Shown here in pieces: positions 45,881 through 56,700 of a DNA stretch of 64,000 bases (the first letter of the stretch is position 1; each line of letters opens with the position of its first letter). The notes under the pieces were generated by a model, which did not search any database, was not told the origin of the DNA, and was given only the letters and a program-made list of their open reading frames with translations. A program made the translations under genes and the position numbers. Source of the DNA: Lindgomyces ingoldianus (taxonomy: Eukaryota; Ascomycota; Dothideomycetes; Pleosporales; Lindgomycetaceae); the NCBI RefSeq assembly GCF_010093535.1, contig NW_022985181.1:733333-797332 (forward strand), in the 5' to 3' direction.

Positions 45881-46807
45881 ATGACTCGTTCCGAGTCTTT
45901 CTCTTTCAATCCGGCTAGAGACATTCCTAGCCTCTCAGGCAAGGTCATCCTCGTCACAGGAGGCACTGCCGGTCTTGGCACAGAAACGATCTTTCAACTC
46001 TCCAAGCACACTCCCCAGCGCATCCTCTTCACAGGCCGCAATGCAGCCTCTGCCGAAAAAGTCATACAATCCGCCAAGGAGGCCAATGCCAATCTCGACA
46101 TCGCTTTCGTTCAATGCGACTTCAATTCCCTCAAGTCAGTCCACGATGCCGGAAAACATGTCCTCTCTACCAACACAAGGCTCGACATCTTGATGTGCAA
46201 TGCTGGAATTATGGCCGTCCCCAAGGCGCTGACAAGTGACGGTTATGAAGTGCAATTCGGCGTCAACCACCTCGCACACGCACTGCTCATTAAGACCCTT
46301 CTCCCGCTCCTATTGCGAACATCCGAACTACCGAGCGCCGACGTCCGCATCATATCCAGCTCTTCCCTAGGTTTCGCATTCGCCACCTCTATCGTCTTCG
46401 ACAAACTCCGTACAGAGCACGACATGGCCGTCCTAGGTGCATTCAGACGTTACGGTGATTCTAAGCTCGCCAACGTGCTCTACGCCCAGCAGCTCGCGGT
46501 ACATTATCCGCAGATAACAAGTGTATCTATTCACCCAGGAGTTATCCGAACAGGGCTGATAGACACCTTAAGTACTTTCAACAAGTGCTTTTGCGAGTTG
46601 GCGACGGTGGGCCAGAAAATTAGTATACAGGATGGAGCGAAGAATCAACTTTGGGCAGCCACCTGTAAGAAAGAGAAGATACAGAATGGGGTATTCTACG
46701 AGCCAGTGGGAAAGGTTGGGAGGACGACAAGTGCAAGTAAAGATGCCAAGTTGGCCGCCAAGTTATGGGAGTGGACGGAGGGGGAGTTAAAGGCATTCGA
46801 ATCGTAA
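45881..46807 (+). CDS. Short-chain dehydrogenase/reductase
   Basis: Single exon, 308 residues. Rossmann motif VTGGTAGLG (residues 26-33, TGxxxGxG), an aspartate after beta-3 region (QCDFNS), CNAGIMA (NAGI, 107-110), a Ser cluster (IISSSSLG, ~158-164) and YGDSKLAN (Tyr191, Lys195) complete the catalytic set. SIHPGVIRTGLID is the typical PG motif. The length and the FGVNHLAHALL stretch fit the retinol-dehydrogenase/WWOX-like branch with NADP preference. The substrate is unknown. The start follows a pyrimidine-rich leader with a good context (GCCATGAC). It lies between the dead NLR and a repeat block, but codon use is like the other genes. Confidence 0.94.
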   Translation: MTRSESFSFNPARDIPSLSGKVILVTGGTAGLGTETIFQLSKHTPQRILFTGRNAASAEKVIQSAKEANANLDIAFVQCDFNSLKSVHDAGKHVLSTNTRLDILMCNAGIMAVPKALTSDGYEVQFGVNHLAHALLIKTLLPLLLRTSELPSADVRIISSSSLGFAFATSIVFDKLRTEHDMAVLGAFRRYGDSKLANVLYAQQLAVHYPQITSVSIHPGVIRTGLIDTLSTFNKCFCELATVGQKISIQDGAKNQLWAATCKKEKIQNGVFYEPVGKVGRTTSASKDAKLAAKLWEWTEGELKAFES

Positions 46808-48465
46808 CTACAGGGTTAAGCCGTATGCTAACTGTATAAAACGCCCAAGCTATCCAGACTCAAGGGTAAATGTCAATTTATCTAAGCCTCTCTTCCTAGG
46901 AAGGAATTTTTGTGGTCGTAAGTTTGCCGAGCAACGCTAGGAGCTAGGGTGCGAATTTCGACTCACGCTAGACGTCGCAGAGCTGAAATCACTGTCGAAC
47001 CCCTCATAGCTCTACAAATTAAATCACCCGATGTTTTGGTCTAGCACTACCCTTTTCCTGTCATTTAGGGCGTCCAGGCAACATACAATCATAGCCGCTA
47101 TCCACTTCAATACCCTCTGCCCACCCCCCTGAAACTCGCATTCCATACTTCAGAGATGCATTCCTTGCCTCCTTCCTTAGATCTTGCCTTCTGCCTTCGG
47201 ATGAGCCTTCTCATAATGGTCCATGCAATGAACCGATTGTTAAAGAGCAGCACCAAGGTTCAAATAGGCATAGCATTTATGATTTATCTTTCTCTTCCTA
47301 TCCTGCGCTTTAGCCACTATTGGAGTTTACGTTCTTATTTTAGGACATCTTATATCTGTCTCATTCTCAAGGCAAACCCAATTGACTACAGTCGTTGCAA
47401 TTATCTCCATAGTTCCTATCTTAATACACTTAGCTCTATCAACCACCATCGCGTTAAATCGGTGGTGAGAGGGACAAGAATGGGCACTGCTGAGGAACTA
47501 CACCATGCTCGCCCCAGAACCCTCTACCCACACAGATGGAAAATAGCTTATTCAAAAGCAGCGACTTCTTGAAAATGCTCAACATTTGCTTCGTACAATC
47601 CCTTCCTACAAGCTAGTAGAAGAGTCGAGACTGGGACTAGATCATACACAGATCTTCTAATCCACATGGGCGTGTTCACACAGAACAGGACGGAATGGCG
47701 GGATTCTGGTACATAAGTTGGCTTATGGAGACGGTTAGAATGTAACTTAGCTATTTAGCTAGAGATTACATTAGCCTTGTATCAATAGTCCGAGAACACT
47801 CCCATTCTCACAAAGAACAACACCGGACTCGCCTTTCCGGCAGGGGGGACGGGACGTGCCCAGGAACTATCGAGACCACATACATATAAGCAACTTGCTC
47901 CTAGTCGAACCAACACATTGATCTCTACTATCTTGATAAGGTGCTTCAGGCTAAAGTTTGTATTTCCAATTTTCTAGAGGACGACAATCTTCTTCGCACT
48001 CAACTAGATATGGTATAGGTTTCCAGTAGGTAGGCGGTAAGCATGCCACTCTCGTAGATAGGCAGCGCTAGCGATCAAGTAAGGCAAAGAGGTAGGTAGA
48101 TGTCCTGCCAACGCCTGGAAGCCGGACTGCACTCGGTGTTAATACTTAATTAAGTAAAGGCCACTTAAGAATATGTGGAGCTTGTGGGAGCACAGAGATA
48201 TGAGGAACTGGATTAATTGCTAGAGAAGTGCACCTAGGGGTCTATATATATGCAGAAAAGGGGTAATTCTTGACAACATAAGACTTATTGTAACATGCAT
48301 GCAACTATTGTAAGAGCCATGCGTGAGAGCTATGCGTGACTGTAAAAGCTATGCGTAACTACTGTAAACACACACCCCTAGCTTAAATAAAGTAGGTGTA
48401 TAAGTAATTAAGTAGAATAAAAGCTGCATAAGATACAAACGGATTAATAAGCAATTTATATAGTA
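46808..48465. other. 1.6 kb without a supported gene
   Basis: Mixed composition drifting to AT-rich. ORF 47156-47572 has no domain and skewed content. Between about 48309 and 48366 a ~20-bp motif (GCCATGCGTGA, GCTATGCGTGA, GCTATGCGTAA) repeats three times. Confidence 0.4.
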
Positions 48466-50667
48466 ACGTACATCACAGGCAAGTTGCTTACACACCTAAG
48501 TTGCTTACTTTTGCTAAGACCCTACTAAACTACTTTTCTTATACTAATGCATTTTTAATAACACTACTTAGATGCGCTAAAAAAACATTAGATATAGCTT
48601 ACACTTTAGGCTTTTAAATAAAATGTAACACTTTTAAAATAATATGCTATAGCTATATATAAAGTTTTTTAAAAAATAATAAATAACTAATACACTAGAT
48701 AACTTTTATAAGCTAATTTTATAGCTAACTTATAAAAGCTAGGTAATAATAAAAAGTAAGTAATTATTAAGCATATACTTAAGCTATATATATAAGAATT
48801 TTCTTTTTAGCTAGTAGCTATAGCTAATATAGCTAATTCTTTACACGCTAAGCATAATTTAAGCTATATTAGTATAAACTAGCTTAGTATATTTATAAAG
48901 TGTTATTTAAAGCTTAAAGTAAAGTTTAAGTATAACGTACTTCACAGGCGAGTTGCTCACACACCTGAGTTGCTTACTTTTGCCAAGACCCTACTAAACT
49001 ACCCTTCCTACACTAATGCATTCCCTACAACACTACTTAGACGCGCTAAAAGAACGTTAGATACAGCTTGCGCTTTAAGCTTTTAAATAAGACATAAAAC
49101 TTTTAAAAAAATGTGCTGTAGCTATATGCAGGGTCTTATAAAAAATAATAAATAACTATAGCGCTAGACAACCTTTACAAGCTAATTCTACAGCTAAATT
49201 ATAAAGGCTAGGTAATAAAAAAGAGCAGGTAATTATTAAGACTATACTTAAGCTATATGCGCAAGGAATTTCCCTTTAAATAGCATTTATAGCTAATATA
49301 GCTAATTCTTTGCGCGCTAAGCGTAATCTAGGCTATATTTACATAAACTAGCCTAGTACGTTTGTAAAGCATTATTTAAAGCTTAAAGTAAAGTTTTAAG
49401 CGTAAGTATAGTTAAGAGATATTTAGCTAATTATAAACCTTATCTTGCTAAAGTTGTACGTGTTATTATCCTAGATGCTATACTTAGCTTTAATATTCTC
49501 TATAAGGCTAAACCTGCTCTAAATTACCCTAGAACTCTTATAGAGAGCTCTTTTATAGTTATACTTACGCTTAAACATTACTTTAAGCTCTAAATAACAC
49601 TTTATAAATGTACTAGGCTAGTTTATGTAAACATAGCCTAGATTACGCTTAGCGCGCAAAGAATTAGCTATATTAGCTATAAATGCTATCTAAGGGGAAA
49701 TTCCTTACGCATATAGCTTAAGTATAGTCTTAATAATTACTTGCTCCTTTTTATTACCTAGCCTCTATAATTTAGCTGTAGAATTAGCTTATAAAGGTTA
49801 TTTAGTGCTGTAGTTATTTATTATTTTTTATAAAACTTTACACATAGCTACAGCACATTTCTTTAAGAGTTTTATGTCTTATTTAAAAGCTTAGAGCGTA
49901 AGCTGTATCTAAAGTTCTTTTAGCGCGTCTAAGTAGTGTTGTGGGGAATGCATTAGTGTAGGAAGGGTAGTTTAGTGGGGTCTTAGCAAAAGTGAGCAAC
50001 TTAGGTGTGTGAGCAACTCGCCCGTGAAGTACGTTAACTATAACTATAAAAAAGCTTTTTATAAAAATTTTTAAGTAATTTAAAAGTAGTTTAGCTTTAT
50101 AAAAAATATTAAAGCTAAGTATAATATTTAGAATAATAACATATATAACTTTAATAAACTAGGCTGTAAAATAAGCTAGATATTTACTAACTATACTTAT
50201 ACTTAAAACTTTACTTTAAGCTTTAGATAATACTTTATAAACATACTAAGCTAGTTTATGCTAATATAGCTTAAATTATACTTAGCATGTAAAAAATTAG
50301 CTATATTAGCTATAGCTACTAGCTAAAAGAAAAATCCTTATATATATAGCTTAATTATATGCTTAATAATTACCTACTTTTTATTATTACTTAGCTTTTA
50401 TAAGTTAGCTATAAAATTAGCTTATAAAAGTTATTTAGTGTGTTAGTTATTTATTATTTTTTAAAAACTTTTATACATAGCTGCAGCATGTTATTTTAAA
50501 GGTGTTATATCTTATTTAAAAGCCTAGAGTATAAGCTGTATCTATTGTTCTTTTAGCGCGTCTAAGTAGTGTTATTAAGAATGCATTAGTGTAAGAAAAG
50601 TAGTTTAGTAAGGTCTTAGTAAAAGTAAACAACTTAGGTGTGTAAGCAACCTGCCTGTAATATACGT
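48466..50667. mobile_element. Outer long-TIR element, split by a nested copy
   Basis: Left terminus ACGTACATCACAGGC at 48466 and right terminus ..TATACGT ending 50667 are each bordered by TA. The left half (48466-48932) and right half (50037-50667) are arms of one decayed element; its centre was split by the inner copy at 48933-50036. The rejoined sequence around AAGTATAACTATAACTATAA resembles the uninterrupted centre at 60965-60990. TA flanks and long terminal inverted repeats suggest Tc1/mariner-type integration. No transposase gene is visible. Confidence 0.75.
48933..50036. mobile_element. Inner foldback element with ~450-bp inverted arms, TA duplication
   Basis: TAACGTACTTCACAGGCGAG at 48933 and its complement ending GTGAAGTACGTTA at 50036 are the ends. 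Comparing the first ~470 bp with the reverse complement of the last ~470 bp shows near identity throughout, with differences mainly transitions, leaving a centre of 100-200 bp. The outermost TA on each side is the likely target duplication. It is less decayed than the outer copy. No coding capacity was seen. Confidence 0.85.
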
Positions 50668-50669
50668 TA

Positions 50670-51124
50670 TGTTTTGTTTAAAAAATTAAAGTGTAAGCTA
50701 TATTTAACATTCTTTTAACATGTCTAAGTAGTGTTGTTAGAAATACATTAGTATAGAAAGTGTAACAGCATAGGCAAGACAATAGGTTTAAATGCGGTAT
50801 AAATCCACTTAGAGACATATAGAAGTGCGTAGGGATTTAGAAACATAGGAATGCTATTAACACCTATAGGCCATATACAAAGGATATTAGAAAACTACTA
50901 AACTAGCTACAGAGAGAGGTGCAACTAAATACTTGTTAGAATAGAAGTACAGCAGAGGGCGGGGCAGGGTTAGAGCAGATACAAGGAACCTTTAGATATA
51001 AGGTTTACTAGGTAACTTTAAATAGAACAGTTTAAGCAAATTGTTATAGAAAAAGTAGTCTAGTAGAGTTTTAGTAAAAGTAAGTAACTTAGGCGTGTAA
51101 GTAGCTTACCTATAGTGTATGTTA
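50670..51124. repeat. Extra tail copy of the TIR element, split by a solo LTR
   Basis: 50670-50760 and 51049-51124 together form another terminal ~190-bp unit directly after the outer element, the same tandem-tail arrangement seen at 6589-7493. It ends TGTATGTTA. Confidence 0.7.
50761..51048 (+). mobile_element. Solo LTR, TGTAAC family, decayed, in the TIR-element tail
   Basis: Starts TGTAACAGCATAGGC and ends TGTTATA (from CGTTACA by two transitions). Same family as 41415-41704 and 42213-42622. The flanks GAAAG (50756-50760) and GAAAA (51049-51053) fit a 5-bp duplication with one G to A change, and removing the element restores a normal tail sequence. Confidence 0.85.
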
Positions 51125-51639
51125 ACTAAAAAGTAGACAATTATATAATTATTTTTTTTACTTTAATTTATAAAAATTTATACTTTAACTATGTAAAGTA
51201 GTAGATTTTACATCTTCTAGATAGCGTAGTACTGTATTAAAACCTATTTAAACTAGTAAAGATTACTAAAAGTAGTGCTAAAAGCTCTTACACACTATAG
51301 TAGAAAGAAATTGCTAAAAGCTTTTATAAATTTTATAATAGTTAGAGATGTTTTATTTTAGTAAGCTATAGTATTATCGTTTTAGGGCATTATTATCTAG
51401 AATTAACTTAATCTTCTAGCTACTTTCCTATCTGCCTTTACTACACTATTAACCTATATTTAGAATGCATTAGAAGCTTAGAAGAAGAACATTTAATTAA
51501 TACTAAATTTAAGTAAAAGTAAAATTATGTTAAGCATAAACATGTAGAAATCTCTAAACTATTACTTCTTCTTAGTAGTAGTTACTTACTTTATTAGCAA
51601 GTAAAATAGTTTATGTGGTATTATTAACCTTAAATTTAA
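51125..51639. other. AT-rich, probable 5' part of the hAT relic
   Basis: Dense stops; nothing readable with confidence. Confidence 0.4.
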
Positions 51640-53060
51640 CTTCTATCTAGATGCTAATAATAAAGCTTAAAAAGATCTTATTAGCTTTAAAAATCTACTT
51701 AAAGACTACTTTAGATTAAACTTTACCTACACAGCTATTATAGTTCTTAATAAGTATAGCATTACATTAAAATTTAGCTACTTTGTATAGAATAATGCCT
51801 CTAATAGCAATAGAACCTTTATATGCGCCCTTAATAAGCACTCTAAGCTCTCTATAAGCAATACGCACTAAATACGCTATATAGAGCATATAATTAACAT
51901 AATAGCTAATTCTATTATATATAGTAAAAGTTTAAGCTATATTAAAGGTGTAAAGTAATTAGTAAACTTTATAACTTTATAAACATAATTATAGCTTTAT
52001 ATAAGTAAAAAGAGCTTTTTACTACTATATAGTATTTAGTACTTAAAAAAGACTTTTTCTAAACATTTAGTACACTTAAACTAGCGTAGGACAGTAGGAT
52101 TAGATAGAATTCTACCTCTCTAATGCTTTTCTGCTATTTAGATCTTAAAAAAGCTATCTTAAAGTTTATATACTTATAAAAAGCTGCTAATAAGTGTAGA
52201 ATTAATAAGTATAATAGTTTTAGCTTTTTAGCTAACACTTTTACTAATAAAAATTAAAATAAAGCTAAGTAGCTTATAAACTTTTTTAAGTTTTTTTATT
52301 AGATAACTAAACAATTTAAAGAAGATCTAGGTATAAACAGATATATATCTCTTTAGTAGACTCTTGTACATTTTTAACACTTCTAGATTTGCTTCTATAA
52401 GGCCTAGAAAATAGCATAGTTCTGTTACTTTAAAAAGCTTTATAAATAAAGCATTAATAAGTTAATAACATGCTTTATAACTTTTATAAAAAATCTTTTT
52501 ATTTTATACTATTATATTATAACATTTTTTAACCTATTTTTATACTTTATTTAGTTTTAAAACAAGTAAGCGTTGTTTATAACTTAGTAAAAAAAGGCTA
52601 AGAAGGGTATAAAAAAGTTTACACATAATATAAAGCTTAAAAGTAAGAGTAAAAGATAAAAATACTTGCTAACAGTTAATAACATAAAACACTAGGTAGT
52701 AAATACTATAATTAGCAGTTTATAAAAACTTTATGTGTTAATCTCTACCTTCTTACTAGATTATTAAGCGCTAAGAAGGCATACATAGTAAATAAGCTAT
52801 AGTAGTACATTAATACTACTTAATTTTACTTTTTATTCTAGCTAAAAATAATATAATTTATAAAGATCTACTTACTTAGTAGTATTAAATTAAGCGTAAG
52901 CACTATTTAATGCTATATAAGATAGCCTTTAATTTTCTATCTATCTCTACTATAAGCTACAAGTGTAAGAGGTGCTTTAGTAAAGCTAGAAAAATAATTA
53001 TAATTAATTAGAACTAGCTATTACCTTCTATAATTAAAGCTCTATAGCTACAATACAACT
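51640..53060 (+). pseudogene. RIP-degraded hAT-family transposase relic
   Basis: Plus-strand conceptual translation shows, in order, TAIIVLNKYSITLKFSYFV then NNASNSNRTFICALN (the LxDNAxNN catalytic region), RYIEHIINIIANSIIYSKSL (RCxxHIxNL-type motif) at about 51710-51945, and LYKIAFNFLSISTISYKCKR then CFSKARKIIIIN at 52912-53010. The last is the C-terminal hAT dimerisation domain (LSIPxxSxxxERxFS). Nearly every block contains TAA/TAG. No terminal repeats or 8-bp duplication could be defined. Confidence 0.85.
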
Positions 53061-53753
53061 ATATTGCTAGTAGACTTGTTTACTTAGAGTTAAACAATCT
53101 CTATAACTATATTAGAAAGATTGTGTTAAAATTAAGCCTTTTAAAGCCTTTAGAAACACTAGGTACTGCAGTAACTGCACTAAATAGTAGCTTTTTTATT
53201 AATTAACTTAGCAGTAACTATTACTACTTATAAGGCTGTTTTAATTTACTCTTTCTGTAAAAATAAAACTCTATTGCTGTTAGTAACGCCTTAAAAACAC
53301 TACTAACAGTAACAGTTACGTTCTAATAAACACTATGTTGGCTAGTCAACCAACTCAACACCCTGAAAACACCTTTAGAATTCGCCACTTCGCCACTCTA
53401 TAGCCGGTGCGGGTCGGCCATCCTCCCTGCCTGCGGCGGCGATGTACCATACCACACCACACTTGGCACCTTTAACTATCACCCATCATGTTTATGCATC
53501 TCGACTTGTTCCACGCCAGCACTAGCTTTGGAGTGCATTTATATGGAATAATACGCATGGAAGGTCCCGCATGCTTTTTAATATGCCACCCGTTCAAAAA
53601 TGCTCCTCGGCGAACGCAATTTGTGTTAAGCCAACTAAGGCTAAGGATTCAGTTCTAAACAAGCTGCAAGCTCGTATAAGTGGAATACTTTCTTCGCTGC
53701 CGCTGCGCAGCTCAACCGTCGAGTTAGAAACATATTTATGGACCGTATTTTCC
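53061..53753. other. Intergenic between hAT relic and NLR 3' end
   Basis: AT-rich to about 53340, then ordinary composition. 53350-53390 resembles 40105-40145. GTTGGCTAGTCAACCAAC near 53337 is an imperfect palindrome. No gene. Confidence 0.45.
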
Positions 53754-56700
53754 CTACGCAGAAGGCTTGAAATGAGACTCCACGTAATCCCATTCATGGT
53801 CTTTATGTATATGATCCAAAAAGGGCTTGCACATGAAACAGTAATCAAAGTTTGGGCATGTGCGACAGTGGAAGCGTGGCCCGTAAATGTCCTGTTCGTA
53901 TGAGATTTTTTCAACGCCTTTGAGCTATCCACTTACATGAAAACATCCATTGCACCAATAACTACCATGACGTATACCACGGAGTCGCACAGAATGCAGC
54001 CCTACGTCCAGCAGAGATCTGCAGGATGTGGACAACTCTTCCAACATCTTCTCGTTTCCATGGAAGATAGCGATAGAGATAGGACTCCACTGTCCCTCTG
54101 GCTGAGAGATACTGATGCATTCACTGCGTAGTCCTTCATTAATCAACCGCTCTATGACATTAGGGTTTCCCGCCCTACAAGCCCAATGAATGGGGCTCCA
54201 ATATCCTCTCTGGAGCGAAGAAACAAGAACATTTTTTAGCACGGCATTAAGTATCTGTAATGAACCTCCTGAGGCAGCATAATGTAGCAGTCCTTCTCCT
54301 TTCTCATCCCTAGTGCTAGGATCAAGGCCTAAGCTAATAAGGTATTGGAAGGTGTCAAAGTGTCCGCCTCTCGAAGCAAGCTGAAGGGGAGTTCTACCAT
54401 GATATTCTGTAAGAGATCGATTTGCGTGGTATTTATTGTAAGCCAACCGTAGTAGATCAGTGTATCCCTTGAAAGCAAACACGTGCAGAATGGAGCCGTA
54501 GTGACCATCAAGGGAGTTGACATCGGAAACGCTCTCGAGCAGCAACTTGAAAATCTCGAGATGGCCGTTGTTTGATGCTGACCTGAGTAGTAGCGTCCAT
54601 CCGTCTTTATTGGCCCCTGTAACTTCCGCTCCCTTCTCAAGAAGCAGCTTGACGATTTCGAGATGGCCGTTGTACGAAGCAGAGTTGAGTGGCGTCCACG
54701 CGTTATTATTACCCCCTGCTACGTCTGCTCCGTTCTCGAGAAGCAGCTTGANNNNNNNNNNNNNNNNNNNNNNNNNNNNNNNNNNNNNNNNNNNNNNNNN
54801 NNNNNNNNNNNNNNNNNNNNNNNNNNNNNNNNNNNNNNNNNNNNNNNNNNNNNNNNNNNNNNNNNNNNNNNNNNNNNNNNNNNNNNNNNNNNNNNNNNNN
54901 NNNNNNNNNNNNNNNNNNNNNNNNNNNNNNNNNNNNNNNNNNNNNNNNNNNNNNNNNNNNNNNNNNNNNNNNNNNNNNNNNNNNNNNNNNNNNNNNNNNN
55001 NNNNNNNNNNNNNNNNNNNNNNNNNNNNNNNNNNNNNNNNNNNNNNNNNNNNNNNNNNNNNNNNNNNNNNNNNNNNNNNNNNNNNNNNNNNNNNNNNNNN
55101 NNNNNNNNNNNNNNNNNNNNNNNNNNNNNNNNNNNNNNNNNNNNNNNNNNNNNNNNNNNNNNNNNNNNNNNNNNNNNNNNNNNNNNNNNNNNNNNNNNNN
55201 NNNNNNNNNNNNNNNNNNNNNNNNNNNNNNNNNNNNNNNNNNNNNNNNNNNNNNNNNNNNNNNNNNNNNNNNNNNNNNNNNNNNNNNNNNNNNNNNNNNN
55301 NNNNNNNNNNNNNNNNNNNNNNNNNNNNNNNNNNNNNNNNNNNNNNNNNNNNNNNNNNNNNNNNNNNNNNNNNNNNNNNNNNNNNNNNNNNNNNNNNNNN
55401 NNNNNNNNNNNNNNNNNNNNNNNNNNNNNNNNNNNNNNNNNNNNNNNNNNNNNNNNNNNNNNNNNNNNNNNNNNNNNNNNNNNNNNNNNNNNNNNNNNNN
55501 NNNNNNNNNNNNNNNNGCTACGTCTGCTCCGGTCTCAAGGAGCAGCTTGACGACTTCGAGATGGCCGGCTTTTGACGCTGAGTAGAATGGCGTCCATCCA
55601 TCTTTATTGGCCCCTGTAACTTCTGCTCCCTTCTCAAGAAGCAGCTTGACGACTTCGAGATGGCCGTTGTACGTAGCAGAGTTGAGTGGCGTCCATGCGT
55701 CATTATTACCCCCTGCTACGTCTGCTCCATTCTCCAGAAGCAGCTTGACGACTTCAAGATGGCCGTTGTATGATGCAGAGTTGAGTGGCGTCCATCCACC
55801 ATTACTGGCCACTGCTATGTCTGCTCCGTTCTCAAGAAGCAGCTTGACAACTTCGAGATGGCCGGCTTTTGACGCTGAGTAGAATGGCGTACATCCATCT
55901 TTATTGGCCACCGCTACGTCTGCTCCGTTCTCGAGAAGCAGCTTGACAACTGCCAGATGGCCGCTGTCTGATGCTGAGTTGAGCGGTGTCCATCCACTAT
56001 TACTTGCTACTGCTACATCTGCCTCGTTCTTGAGAAGCAATTTGACGACTTCAAGATGGCCGTTGTATGATGCAGAGTTGAGTGGCGTCCACCCACCATT
56101 ACTAGCCACTGCTATATCTGCTCCGTTCTCAAGAAGCAGCTTGACGACTTCGAGAAGGCCGTTTTTTGACGCTGAGTACAATGGCGTACATCCATCTTTA
56201 TTGGCCACCGCTACGTCTGCTCCGTTCTCGAGAAGCAGCTTGACGACGGTGAGATGGCCGCTGTCTGATGCTGAGTTGAGCGGTGTCCATCCATTATTAC
56301 TTGCTACTGCTACATCTGCCTTGTTCTTGAGAAGCAATTTGACGACTTCAAGATGGCCGCTGTTTGACGCTGAGTAGAGTGGCGTACATCCATCTTTATT
56401 GGCCCCTGCTACGTCTGCTCTGTTCTCAAGAAGCAGCTTGACGACTTCGAGATGGCCGTTGTTTGATGCTAAGTTAAGTGGCGTCCATCCATTTTTATTG
56501 GCCCCTGCTACGTCTGCTCCATTCTCGAGAAGCAGCTTGACGACTGCGAGATGGCCGCTGTCTGATGCTGAGTTGAGCGGTGTCCATCCATTATTACTTG
56601 CTACTGCTACGCCTGCTTCGTGCTCGAGAAGCAACTTGACGACTTCAAGATGGCCGCTGTTTGACGCTGAGTAGAGTGGTGTACATCCATCTTTATTGGC

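Noticed and set aside
47156..47572. 138-codon ORF
   Set aside because: No recognisable content; composition suggests decayed DNA.
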